Assembly: GCA_029939945.1 (NCBI GenBank)
Contig: JAOZRX010000014.1
Location: 1-36,553 of the forward strand
From: Candidatus Izemoplasma sp.
GTDB taxonomy: Bacteria > Bacillota_I > Bacilli_A > Izemoplasmatales > Izemoplasmataceae
Reading direction: 5' to 3'
Length of the DNA: 36,553 nucleotides
Shown here: in pieces, positions 16,984-24,818 of the stretch
Layout: each line of letters starts with the position of its first letter
Numbering within the stretch: the first letter of the stretch is position 1
Program-made: the position numbers and the translations under genes
Notes under the pieces: model-generated
Seen by the model: the letters and a program-made list of their open reading frames with translations, nothing else
Database searches by the model: none
Told to the model about the DNA's origin: nothing

Positions 16984-17018
16984 TTATCTATTTATAAGAA
17001 TTATTGCTTTCTATAAGC

Positions 17019-17024
17019 TATAAT
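17019..17024 (+). promoter_or_regulatory. Possible -10 box for glgP
   Basis: TATAAT stands 24 bases before the glgP ATG in the 82-base gap after the GlgD-GlgA gene. No -35 at good spacing is visible, so glgP may also be read from upstream. Confidence 0.35.
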
Positions 17025-17048
17025 ATAGATAACAAGGAGTGGTTTAAA

Positions 17049-19445
17049 ATGAATCATTATTTTAAAGATGAATACACATTCATCAAAGAATTTAAAAATC
17101 GAATACAGCAAAGATACATTATAAATATTAATAAAGCTAGTATTAGACAAAAATATAACGTTTTAGGTGAAATGGTAAGTGAAGTTATTTCAAGTGACTG
17201 GCTTAACACAAAAAAAACTTTAAGTGAAAACAACTTAAAAGAAGTCCATTATTTTTCAATGGAGTTTTTAATGGGTCGTTTAATAACAAATAATATTATG
17301 AATTTAGGACTTAGAGATATTATCGAAAAAGGATTAAAAACTGAGAATATTGATATTAATGAAGTAGAAAATTACGAGGCTGACGCCGGACTTGGAAACG
17401 GTGGATTAGGAAGATTAGCTGCTTGCTTCTTAGATTCAATTGCTTCAATTGGTTACCCTGGATTTGGGAATGGGATTAGATATCGATATGGTCTTTTTGA
17501 ACAAAAGATTGAAGATGGATATCAAGTTGAAAAGCCTGATGACTGGCTAAAAGATGGATACGTTTGGGAAGTTAGAAGAGATGAAGAAAGTTTGAATATA
17601 CCTTTTGGAGGTTATGTTAATTTTGAAAATGGAGAAGCAGTTTATTATCCAAATGAGATTATTAATGCGATACCATATGATGTTCCTATTGTTGGAAATA
17701 AAAATGGTATTGTTACTAGTTTAAGACTTTGGAACGCTGAACCTACAGATGTTTATCCTGAGGATACCGATGCTTTTGAGTATGATTTAGCAATTAGAAA
17801 CATTAGTGGATTCTTATATCCTGATGATGCAACTAAAGAAGGTAAAATATTAAGACTTAAACAACAGTATTTCTTTAGTGCAGCTGGAGTTAGAAGTATA
17901 CTAGAAAAACACTATGCTAAATTTGGTACTTTTACTAATTTACCTGATAAATTAGTATTTCAAATAAATGATACTCATCCATCACTAGTAATAGCAGAAT
18001 TAATGAGATTACTAGTCGATGACTACAAACTTTCATGGAATGATGCTTGGGATATTACTAATAAATCATGTGCTTATACAAATCATACTATATTAGCAGA
18101 AGCTCTTGAAAAATGGTCTGTCGATATTTTTAGACCAGTACTTCCAAGGATTTATCAAATTATTGAAGAGATAAATAGTCGTTTTTGCAGTATGTTAATA
18201 GAAAAAGGATATGAACAAGATAAGATTACTAGTTTAGCTATTATCGCTCATAACAGGGTTAGAATGGCTCATCTTGCAATCGTTGGATCGTTTAGTGTAA
18301 ACGGTGTTGCAGCTCTTCATACTGATATTTTAAAAAAAATCGAAATGAAAGATTTTGATATACTTTATCCAAATAAATTTAATAATAAAACAAACGGAAT
18401 AACTCATCGTAGATGGTTGCTTCATTCAAACAGAGAGTTATCTGCTATCATTGACAATGTTAGTGATAACTGGGTTAATGATCCTTTTGAATTAGAGAAA
18501 TTATTACCTAAAGCAAAAACTAAAAAATATAAAAAGCTTATTAGTGACATGAAACTTAAAAAGAAAATTGATTTAGCAGCTCGTATCTATAAAGAACAAA
18601 AAATTAAATTAGATCCTAAATCTATTTTTGATATCCAAGTTAAAAGAATGCATGAATATAAACGCCAACTAATGAATGCACTTCATATAATATATGTATA
18701 TAACAAATTAAAAACAGATGAAGATTTTAAAGCAAATTACCATCCTCATAGTTTTATCTTTGGAGCGAAAGCTGCCTCAGGATATTACTATGCAAAACTT
18801 ATTATTAAATTAATTAATACTATTGCAAAAAAAGTTAACAATGATAAAGATACATCTGATCTTTTAAAAGTAGTATTTGTTGAAAATTACAATGTTACAT
18901 ATGCAGAACTCATTATGCCTGCATGTGATATTTCTGAACAAATTTCAACTGCTTCAAAAGAAGCAAGTGGAACAGGTAATATGAAATTCATGATGAATGG
19001 CGCACTTACTTTAGGTACTATGGATGGAGCTAATGTTGAAATTGCTGAACTTGTTGGTGAAGAAAATATCTTTATCTTTGGATTAAGCAGTGATGAAGTA
19101 AATAAACTTAATAAAGAGAAAACATATAACCCAAAAGGAGTATATAATAATCATTCTGATTTAAAATTAGTGATAGATCAACTTACTAATGGATTCTTTG
19201 AGAATGTAGATGAAAATGAATTCTTAGAAATAAGAGAGAAACTATTAACTAGAGATCAATACTTTGTTCTAGAAGATTTTGAAGGATATAGAGCTGCTCA
19301 TGAAAGAGCAAATATCTATTATAAAGATCAAGATAAATGGAATGAATCATGTATAATAAATATCGCTAAGAGTGGCTATTTCTCAAGTGATAGAACAATA
19401 AATCAGTACGCTAAAGAAATTTGGAAAATAAAAACTATAAAATAA
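17049..19445 (+). CDS. glgP: Glycogen/maltodextrin phosphorylase
   Basis: A 798-residue GT35 phosphorylase that releases glucose-1-phosphate from alpha-1,4-glucan ends using phosphate. HYFSMEFLMGRLITNN near the start, DAGLGNGGLGRLAACFLDS, and the pyridoxal-phosphate segment SGTGNMKFMMNGALTLGTMD with Lys K646 identify it; length is normal. ATG 17049 is chosen because AAGGAG at 17034-17039 is 9 bases upstream; the frame is open to 17004 but without a ribosome binding site. It follows the synthesis genes in the same direction after 82 bases and is closed by a hairpin, so the locus makes and degrades glycogen. The product can be used through the phosphoglucomutase at 27458. Confidence 0.95.
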   Translation: MNHYFKDEYTFIKEFKNRIQQRYIININKASIRQKYNVLGEMVSEVISSDWLNTKKTLSENNLKEVHYFSMEFLMGRLITNNIMNLGLRDIIEKGLKTENIDINEVENYEADAGLGNGGLGRLAACFLDSIASIGYPGFGNGIRYRYGLFEQKIEDGYQVEKPDDWLKDGYVWEVRRDEESLNIPFGGYVNFENGEAVYYPNEIINAIPYDVPIVGNKNGIVTSLRLWNAEPTDVYPEDTDAFEYDLAIRNISGFLYPDDATKEGKILRLKQQYFFSAAGVRSILEKHYAKFGTFTNLPDKLVFQINDTHPSLVIAELMRLLVDDYKLSWNDAWDITNKSCAYTNHTILAEALEKWSVDIFRPVLPRIYQIIEEINSRFCSMLIEKGYEQDKITSLAIIAHNRVRMAHLAIVGSFSVNGVAALHTDILKKIEMKDFDILYPNKFNNKTNGITHRRWLLHSNRELSAIIDNVSDNWVNDPFELEKLLPKAKTKKYKKLISDMKLKKKIDLAARIYKEQKIKLDPKSIFDIQVKRMHEYKRQLMNALHIIYVYNKLKTDEDFKANYHPHSFIFGAKAASGYYYAKLIIKLINTIAKKVNNDKDTSDLLKVVFVENYNVTYAELIMPACDISEQISTASKEASGTGNMKFMMNGALTLGTMDGANVEIAELVGEENIFIFGLSSDEVNKLNKEKTYNPKGVYNNHSDLKLVIDQLTNGFFENVDENEFLEIREKLLTRDQYFVLEDFEGYRAAHERANIYYKDQDKWNESCIINIAKSGYFSSDRTINQYAKEIWKIKTIK

Positions 19446-19478
19446 TAAGAAAGTTCATTAGTACTTTCTTATTATTTA
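19443..19478 (+). terminator. glgP terminator
   Basis: A perfect 12-base-pair stem (TAATAAGAAAGT 19443-19454, ACTTTCTTATTA 19463-19474) with an 8-base loop overlaps the glgP stop codon. The following T-run is only three bases, so termination may be incomplete. Confidence 0.75.
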
Positions 19479-19480
19479 AG

Positions 19481-19509
19481 TTGACTATATCTAAAAACTA
19501 AATTATAAT
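19481..19509 (+). promoter_or_regulatory. Promoter of the FMN riboswitch-ribU unit
   Basis: TTGACT (19481-19486) and TATAAT (19504-19509) are separated by the ideal 17 bases. Transcription would begin near 19516, just before the riboswitch. Confidence 0.85.
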
Positions 19510-19520
19510 ACAAGTGAATT

Positions 19521-19634
19521 AATCTTCAGGGCAGGGTGAAATTCCCGACCGGCGGTAAAGTCCGCGAGCGTGATAAAGACGCATGAATAGGTGTAACTCC
19601 TATACCGATAGTATAGTCTAGATGAAAGAAGATA
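19521..19634 (+). promoter_or_regulatory. FMN riboswitch (RFN element)
   Basis: The conserved core is unmistakable: GGGCAGGGTGAAATTCCCGA, then CCGGCGGTAAAGTCCGCGAG, a variable arm, ACCGATAGTATAGTC and GATGAAAGAAGAT. The closing stem P1 is ATCTTC at 19522-19527 with GAAGAT at 19628-19633. It binds flavin mononucleotide. The second GGTGAAATTCC-like arm is altered (AGGTGTAACTCCTATA) but keeps its pairing. A hairpin with a T-run follows at 19663-19694, so FMN binding should favour early termination and turn off ribU. Confidence 0.97.
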
Positions 19635-19662
19635 TTTTTATATCCTTTTTTTATTTTGTTGC

Positions 19663-19694
19663 CTAACGATGATCTAGTTCGTTAGCTTTTTTTT
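19663..19694 (+). terminator. Riboswitch expression-platform terminator
   Basis: CTAACGA (19663-19669) pairs with TCGTTAG (19679-19685) and is followed by CTTTTTTTT. It lies between the riboswitch and the ribU ribosome binding site, the position of a regulated terminator. Confidence 0.85.
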
Positions 19695-19714
19695 ATTTTA
19701 AAGGAGGAACTATT

Positions 19715-20335
19715 ATGAGAAATAGTCGAGTATTACAAATTGTTATTATTGCTAATTTAACTGCATTATCTTTATTGCTTTATATGTTGAAGTTTCCATT
19801 ACCATTTATTTTCCCAGTATTTCTAGATATTCAATTTTCAAATCTTCCTGCAATCATTGGAGGATTTACATTAGGACCAATAGGTGGAGCAGCTATTGTA
19901 GTTATTAGGACTCTCTTTAAACTTCTAACTTCTGAAACAGCAGGAGTTGGGGAAATGATTGATTTAATAATTGGATTATCAACTGTTCTTACTTCATCTA
20001 TTGTATATAAAAGAATTAAAACAAAAAAAGGAGCTATTATTGCAAGTTTTGCAGGGATGGCAGTTTGGATTATAGTTGCTGTGCTGACAAATTACTTTTT
20101 TGTTCTTGATTTTTATCTCGAGTTATATTTCAATGGAGATGTAGATTTACTTCTTAATTTGTTGACAGTAATTCCTGGAGTTACAGCTGAGAACTACATG
20201 TCAAAATATATTTTATATGCTATTATTCCGTTTAATGTTTTACTATCTGGATTAGTCTATTTAATAACTTTCTTAGTTTATAAAAGAATATCTCATCTTA
20301 TTGATTTATTCGCAGCAAAACTTGAGAAGAAATAG
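19715..20335 (+). CDS. ribU: Riboflavin ECF transporter substrate-binding subunit RibU
   Basis: A 206-residue, six-span membrane protein of the ECF S-component type. The N-terminal ALSLLLYMLKFPLPFIFPVF and the following LDIQFSNLPAIIGGFTLGPI are characteristic of RibU and of S-components in general, with the PAIIGGFTLGP loop conserved. RibU captures riboflavin and works with a shared EcfA/A'/T energising module that is not in this window. A perfect AAAGGAGG ribosome binding site is at 19701-19708. The FMN riboswitch directly upstream independently supports riboflavin as substrate: low FMN should raise expression. It forms a single-gene unit closed by a strong terminator. Confidence 0.95.
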   Translation: MRNSRVLQIVIIANLTALSLLLYMLKFPLPFIFPVFLDIQFSNLPAIIGGFTLGPIGGAAIVVIRTLFKLLTSETAGVGEMIDLIIGLSTVLTSSIVYKRIKTKKGAIIASFAGMAVWIIVAVLTNYFFVLDFYLELYFNGDVDLLLNLLTVIPGVTAENYMSKYILYAIIPFNVLLSGLVYLITFLVYKRISHLIDLFAAKLEKK

Positions 20336-20351
20336 AAAACATAATTACTTT

Positions 20352-20378
20352 AAACGCTTCTTTTGAAGCGTTTTTTTT
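20352..20378 (+). terminator. ribU terminator
   Basis: A perfect 9-base-pair stem AAACGCTTC (20352-20360) / GAAGCGTTT (20365-20373) with a TTTT loop leads into eight Ts. Confidence 0.92.
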
Positions 20379-20386
20379 GTTATACT
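20378..20386 (+). promoter_or_regulatory. Possible extended -10 promoter for the phosphorylase
   Basis: TGTTATACT starts at the very end of the ribU terminator T-run. Transcription would start near 20393, leaving a leader of about 11 bases that is mostly the ribosome binding site GAGGTG. Confidence 0.5.
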
Positions 20387-20403
20387 GTTAGAGAGGTGAT
20401 TTG

Positions 20404-21219
20404 ATGTACAATAAAGCATTAGCAGCTAAGAAATTTATTGAATCAAAATATACAGGTAATCCTAAAACAGCAATTATACTAGGAAGTGGATTAACAAGCA
20501 TAATGGATGAACTATCTAATAAAGTTGAAATTTTATATGAAGATATTCCTAACTTCCAAATTAGCACAGTAAAAGGGCATGTATCTAAATTGATTTATGG
20601 GACATTAGAAGGAAAAGAAGTACTACTTATGAGTGGCAGATTTCATTATTATGAAGGATACACAATGAAAGAAATTACTTTCCCTATTTATGTATTTAAA
20701 TTATTAGGTATAACAAATCTTATATTAACTAATTCTTGTGGTGGGATTAATCTAGAAAAAGTATCTCCAGGAAGTATTATGGTTATAAATGATTTTATTA
20801 ACCTAATGCCTACAAATCCATTAATTGGCGAAAATGATGAAAGATTTGGAGAGAGATTTCCAGATATGACTGAACCTTATTCTCTAGAATTAAGAAAAAT
20901 TGCAAAAGAAAAAGCACTGAAACTCAATATTGATTATGTTGAAGGAACTTACACAGGATTTATGGGGCCTTATTACGAATCAAAAGCTGAAATTAGAATG
21001 ATTAAGGCTATGGGTAGTGATGCTGTTGGTATGTCTACTGTACCTGAAACTATTGTTAGTAACTATTTAGGAATCAACACACTTGCTTTCGCAACTATAA
21101 CAAACATGGCCACAGGAATTCAAAAGATGAAACATTCACATGAAAATGTTGTTGAAATGGCAAACAAGGCAAGTGTAAAATTAGCAATATGGATTAAAGA
21201 AATTGTTAAAGATTTATAG
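20404..21219 (+). CDS. punA: Purine nucleoside phosphorylase (PNP-I, trimeric type)
   Basis: A 271-residue enzyme that splits inosine or guanosine with phosphate to base plus ribose-1-phosphate. IILGSGLTSIMDEL (phosphate-binding start), VKGHVSKLIYG, LMSGRFHYYEGYTM, LTNSCGGIN, GTYTGFMGPYYESKAEIRM and DAVGMSTVPE follow the order known for human-type trimeric PNPs. Asn243-type base recognition is represented by FATITNMATGI. ATG 20404 is chosen since GAGGTG (20393-20398) is 5 bases before it; the in-frame TTG at 20401 is too close. It sits alone between terminators, so it is probably a one-gene unit for purine salvage. Whether it prefers inosine/guanosine or deoxy forms is not visible. Confidence 0.95.
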   Translation: MYNKALAAKKFIESKYTGNPKTAIILGSGLTSIMDELSNKVEILYEDIPNFQISTVKGHVSKLIYGTLEGKEVLLMSGRFHYYEGYTMKEITFPIYVFKLLGITNLILTNSCGGINLEKVSPGSIMVINDFINLMPTNPLIGENDERFGERFPDMTEPYSLELRKIAKEKALKLNIDYVEGTYTGFMGPYYESKAEIRMIKAMGSDAVGMSTVPETIVSNYLGINTLAFATITNMATGIQKMKHSHENVVEMANKASVKLAIWIKEIVKDL

Positions 21220-21264
21220 TCACATATTAGTAATTGTTAATTAGATATCTCTTATTTTATGAGT

Positions 21265-21297
21265 AAAAGATAATGCTAAAAAGCATTATCTTTTTTT
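21265..21297 (+). terminator. Terminator after the purine nucleoside phosphorylase
   Basis: AGATAATGCT (21268-21277) pairs perfectly with AGCATTATCT (21282-21291) around AAAA, with outer A-T pairs and a T7 run. Confidence 0.92.
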
Positions 21298-21316
21298 AAT
21301 AAAATATTTTTTTTAC

Positions 21317-21346
21317 TTGACATTATGACACCGTGTCAACTATAAT
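21317..21346 (+). promoter_or_regulatory. Promoter with embedded palindromic operator (TetR type)
   Basis: The -35 is TTGACA (21317-21322) and the -10 is TATAAT (21341-21346), 18 bases apart. The spacer contains the perfect palindrome TGACAC-C-GTGTCA (21326-21338), and the -35 TTGACA together with TGTCAA (21334-21339) forms a second, wider inverted repeat. A protein bound here would block RNA polymerase directly. The TetR-family gene in the same operon (23554) is the obvious candidate repressor. Confidence 0.8.
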
Positions 21347-21396
21347 GGAAAATGTAGATTTTTACAGAAATAACTTACACACATATGGAGGAAACT

Positions 21397-23535
21397 ATGA
21401 GTAAATATACTAGCTTTATAATAAAAAGAAAAAAATTATTGATTATTATATTAATGCTATTGAATGTTTTTGCTATTATTGGAATTACAAAGATTAAACT
21501 AAATACTGATTTTTCGATGTTTAGTCCTGATGAATCAGTTTATGAAGATAGATTAGAAGATCTTGAAGAAATTTTCGGTGAATTGAATCAGCTTGTTGTT
21601 GTGGTTGAACATAATGACTTTACTAATGGAACTATTTCAGAATTAAGAGATGTTCAAGCGCAAATGGAAGATATGGATAATATTGTTTATGTCCAAGGTG
21701 TTACACCAGAGTTTGTATTAATAAACTCAATTAATGTACCTATTGAAAGCATTAGTGCAGGTGATTTAGAAACTTATTATAGTAATTTTTCAGATTTTTC
21801 TCCATTGACAAAGAAAGATGATGTCTATTATTCATCATTTACAGTTTTCTTAACCAATGATTTTAATAAAGATGATATTAAGACTATTGAAAACATATTA
21901 GATGATACTTCATACACATCTTATATTTCGGGAGATTTATATAATCAATTAAAAATAAGTGACTATATAATAAAAATATTAATGTTTTTACCTCCATTGA
22001 CAATATTAGTAATTCTTATTGTCTTTAGATGGCAAATGGGAGCGATTAAGCCAACACTACTTAGCGTATTACCAGCAGGAATTGGTTCTTTGTGGACATT
22101 TGGTATTATAGGATGGATAGGAAATGAAGTTTCAATATTAACAGCAATAGTTCCAATATTTATAATTGTAATTGGGTCTGCTGATGGACTCCATTTTATG
22201 TCTCATTTCCAAGATTCAAAAAAAGAAGGAAAAGCCAATATTAAATCTTTGAACGAAACTTTACAGATTGTTGGAATTCCAATGATTGTAACAACATTAA
22301 CATCCATGGTAGGATTCATTTCATTGTTATCAATGAATACTAATAGTATCTTTGACTTGGCAGTCTTTTCAGCTTTAGGAATTTTACTTGCCGGGGTTGC
22401 TACTTGGTATGTTCTTACATTATTACTTATTGATAGTAAGAATATATTGCCGAAAAAGGAACATATAAAAAGAAAAGATGTTGGACTATATTTAAGAAAA
22501 TTATGGGGATTCAAAATTATATTTGTAATAGTGTTTATTATTATAGGGAGTTTATTTGCTTATGGTAATATTAATAATGAATTTAACATGTTGATGATAT
22601 ATAAAGACTACACTGTTGTTAATAAAAATGCTGAAAAGATTACTGAAGTTAATGGGGGTAGTATTCCTGTATTTGTAACTGTTGAATTGGATAATTCAGT
22701 TTTAAGTTTAGACTCGATGGATGAAGTGAACTCTTATGTAGAGAGTTTAGAAAAATTAGATGAAGTAAATAAAATCGTTAATCCATATGCATTATTCAAT
22801 ATTGTTTATCAGAATATTGGAGATGGAGATATTCCAAATGATGGTGTTATCCAAATGCTTTACAATAATATAACTACTGATGAAAATAGTGTGATTAATA
22901 ATTTAGTGTCAGTTGATTCCAATGTTGTTAGACTTCTAGTTTTCCCTAGAGATTTAAATAATAAGACACTATCTGTAATCGAAGAAGAAGCTCAATCTTA
23001 TAGTGATAATATTAGTGTTACAGGAGTTCAGTATTTAATGAAAGACTTAAATGTAAATATTCAAGAAATGCAACTATTTAGTATTTTGTTGGCTCTTGGA
23101 GCGGTATTTGGAATGCTGATTCTAACTTTAAGAAGTATTAAGATAGCATTCTATAGTTTGCTTCCAATAATCATTACTGTTATATCTCTTTATGGATTCC
23201 TTGGAATTAGTACTATACCTCTAAACATTACTACTGTAATTATATTTAGTATAACAATCGGAGTAGGAATTGATTATGCTGTTCACTTTAGTAGTGTATA
23301 TAGACATTACTTAAAAGAGGGTAATAACAATAATTTAGCAATTGAAAAAGCATATAATAATACTTCGAGACCTATTATAACTAATGCTTTGGGAATATCT
23401 TTAGGATTAAGCATTTTAATGCTTTCTCCACTTACAATTCATCTCAATGTATCTTTACTGATGTGGATATCAATGATTGTAGGTGTTGTCATTACTCTGA
23501 CACTATTACCTTCGATATTTAGACAAAAATCATAA
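21397..23535 (+). CDS. MMPL/RND family exporter (HAE3-like)
   Basis: A 712-residue membrane protein with the duplicated RND plan: span 1 (residues 13-30), an outside domain (about 31-190), spans 2-6 including GSADGLHFMSHF at 260-271, then a repeat with span 7 near 370, a second outside domain, and spans 8-12 with GVGIDYAVHFSSVYRHYLKE. The two GxxxG/A-DxxHF segments are typical of MMPL and HAE3 proteins, which export lipids, sterol-like or other hydrophobic compounds using the ion gradient. It acts without a visible adaptor or outer-membrane channel, in line with a single-membrane cell. ATG 21397 has GGAGG 5 bases upstream; ATG 21385 overlaps that site. The substrate is unknown. Confidence 0.88.
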   Translation: MSKYTSFIIKRKKLLIIILMLLNVFAIIGITKIKLNTDFSMFSPDESVYEDRLEDLEEIFGELNQLVVVVEHNDFTNGTISELRDVQAQMEDMDNIVYVQGVTPEFVLINSINVPIESISAGDLETYYSNFSDFSPLTKKDDVYYSSFTVFLTNDFNKDDIKTIENILDDTSYTSYISGDLYNQLKISDYIIKILMFLPPLTILVILIVFRWQMGAIKPTLLSVLPAGIGSLWTFGIIGWIGNEVSILTAIVPIFIIVIGSADGLHFMSHFQDSKKEGKANIKSLNETLQIVGIPMIVTTLTSMVGFISLLSMNTNSIFDLAVFSALGILLAGVATWYVLTLLLIDSKNILPKKEHIKRKDVGLYLRKLWGFKIIFVIVFIIIGSLFAYGNINNEFNMLMIYKDYTVVNKNAEKITEVNGGSIPVFVTVELDNSVLSLDSMDEVNSYVESLEKLDEVNKIVNPYALFNIVYQNIGDGDIPNDGVIQMLYNNITTDENSVINNLVSVDSNVVRLLVFPRDLNNKTLSVIEEEAQSYSDNISVTGVQYLMKDLNVNIQEMQLFSILLALGAVFGMLILTLRSIKIAFYSLLPIIITVISLYGFLGISTIPLNITTVIIFSITIGVGIDYAVHFSSVYRHYLKEGNNNNLAIEKAYNNTSRPIITNALGISLGLSILMLSPLTIHLNVSLLMWISMIVGVVITLTLLPSIFRQKS

Positions 23536-23553
23536 AAGATAAGGAGTAAATAG

Positions 23554-24195
23554 ATGCCTAAAAAAATGTTTTTAAATATTTCTAAAGAAAAACAGAAAAA
23601 GATTATCAATGCAGCAATAAAAGAATTTACGAGTAAATCATTTGAGAAAGTTAGCGTAAACTCTATTATTAAAATAGCTGATATTCCAAGAGGATCTTTC
23701 TATACTTATTTTGATAACTTGGAAGATTTATTCAATTATATTATGGTCCAAATAAAGGAAGAAAGATTTATGTATGCAAGACAATTAATTACTAATTCAA
23801 ACAATGATTTTTTTACTTTTATAAAGAAAATATTTGCATATGATTTTGATTCTTATTCAAATAAATATAGATATTCTCTATTTAGAAATTATATTCACTA
23901 TATTCAGTACTATAAAAAAGGATCTTTAAAGAATGATTTACTTATTCCAATGGTTCATTCGATTGATAAAGGTGAAAAACTATCTGAATTATTCAATTTT
24001 AAGAAATATAAATTAAGTATAAATGAGTATTTGGATATTATGGAAATGTCTATGGTATTAATGATTAATACATTTTTAAAGTCTGAGTCTGAAAATATAG
24101 AAAAAGACTTAGCTATTGCATTATTTAATCGCCGAATGGATATTATTAAGTTGGGCATAATTCAAAACAAAAAGAACGAGGAGGAAACAAAATGA
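23554..24195 (+). CDS. TetR/AcrR family transcriptional regulator
   Basis: A 213-residue repressor. Residues 12-60 form the TetR DNA-binding domain: KIINAAIKEFTSKSFEKVSV leads into the helix-turn-helix IIKIADIPRGSFYTYFDN. The rest is a ligand-binding helical domain that varies widely between members, so the inducer cannot be told. It follows the exporter by 18 bases with ribosome binding site AAGGAG (23541-23546), and its TGA overlaps the next ATG. The palindrome TGACAC-C-GTGTCA in the operon promoter fits a TetR-dimer operator, so autorepression with release by an exported or hydrophobic ligand is likely but inferred. Confidence 0.9.
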   Translation: MPKKMFLNISKEKQKKIINAAIKEFTSKSFEKVSVNSIIKIADIPRGSFYTYFDNLEDLFNYIMVQIKEERFMYARQLITNSNNDFFTFIKKIFAYDFDSYSNKYRYSLFRNYIHYIQYYKKGSLKNDLLIPMVHSIDKGEKLSELFNFKKYKLSINEYLDIMEMSMVLMINTFLKSESENIEKDLAIALFNRRMDIIKLGIIQNKKNEEETK

Positions 24196-24791
24196 TTGTA
24201 GTTCCATTTGTGATAATATTCACATTACTTGCATTTTATCAAGGAAAATTTATTCGTAAACATAATGTTAAGTTTTATATAGGGGCATCAATTCTAAGCG
24301 TTATTGCCTTCCTGATTGCCGACAAAGTAAAAATAGTTGAACCATTTATCCAAGGATATTTTGGGTTAAGCTTGTTGTATATAGTTATGGTTACCGGAGC
24401 ATTAAACAAGAAATCAAAACTTAGTTCAAAACTAGCTGGTGTAAGAAGAGAGTATTCGATTATTGGATTTATTTTATTAACACCCCACTCATTAAATTAC
24501 TTTATTGAATTTTTAAGTGACATTACTAAAATTCAAGAGTGGTTAGGAATTGTAGCTTACGCCATCATGGTTCCGCTATTTATAACATCATTTATGGTAT
24601 TTAGGAAGAAGTTTACTTTCAAAGGATGGAAGAAATTACAAAGATGGGCGTACTTATCATATATTTTGATTTTCTTGCATTTAATATTGGTTGCTAAGAT
24701 GCCTAATCTAGTGATCTATATTGTTCTATTTACCCCATACATTTATTTCAAAATTGTTAAAGAATTAAAAATATATAAAAAAAAGAATTGA
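24192..24791 (+). CDS. Ferric reductase-like / MsrQ (YedZ)-like membrane protein
   Basis: A 199-residue protein with about six membrane spans. The arrangement GVRREYSIIGF...LLTPHSLNYF with H99 and KKLQRWAYLSYILIFLHLIL with W152 and H163 matches the haem-b-binding spans of the ferric-reductase-like/MsrQ fold (Arg pair before one span, LxRWxYxxxxxxxxH at another). Known members carry electrons across the membrane to a periplasmic or extracellular partner. No partner such as MsrP is visible. It overlaps the TetR stop (ATGA at 24192-24195), so it is part of the exporter-regulator operon. The family call is by pattern only; confidence in haem binding is moderate. Confidence 0.65.
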   Translation: MIVVPFVIIFTLLAFYQGKFIRKHNVKFYIGASILSVIAFLIADKVKIVEPFIQGYFGLSLLYIVMVTGALNKKSKLSSKLAGVRREYSIIGFILLTPHSLNYFIEFLSDITKIQEWLGIVAYAIMVPLFITSFMVFRKKFTFKGWKKLQRWAYLSYILIFLHLILVAKMPNLVIYIVLFTPYIYFKIVKELKIYKKKN

Positions 24792-24818
24792 TTGCCTAAG
24801 GGCAAATCAATTCTTTTT
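24782..24818. terminator. Bidirectional terminator between convergent genes
   Basis: GAATTGATT-GCC (24785-24796) pairs with GGC-A-AATCAATTC (24801-24813), with one bulged A and loop TAAG, flanked by A4 on the left and T5 on the right. It can serve both the operon ending at 24791 and the antiporter ending at 24817. Confidence 0.88.
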
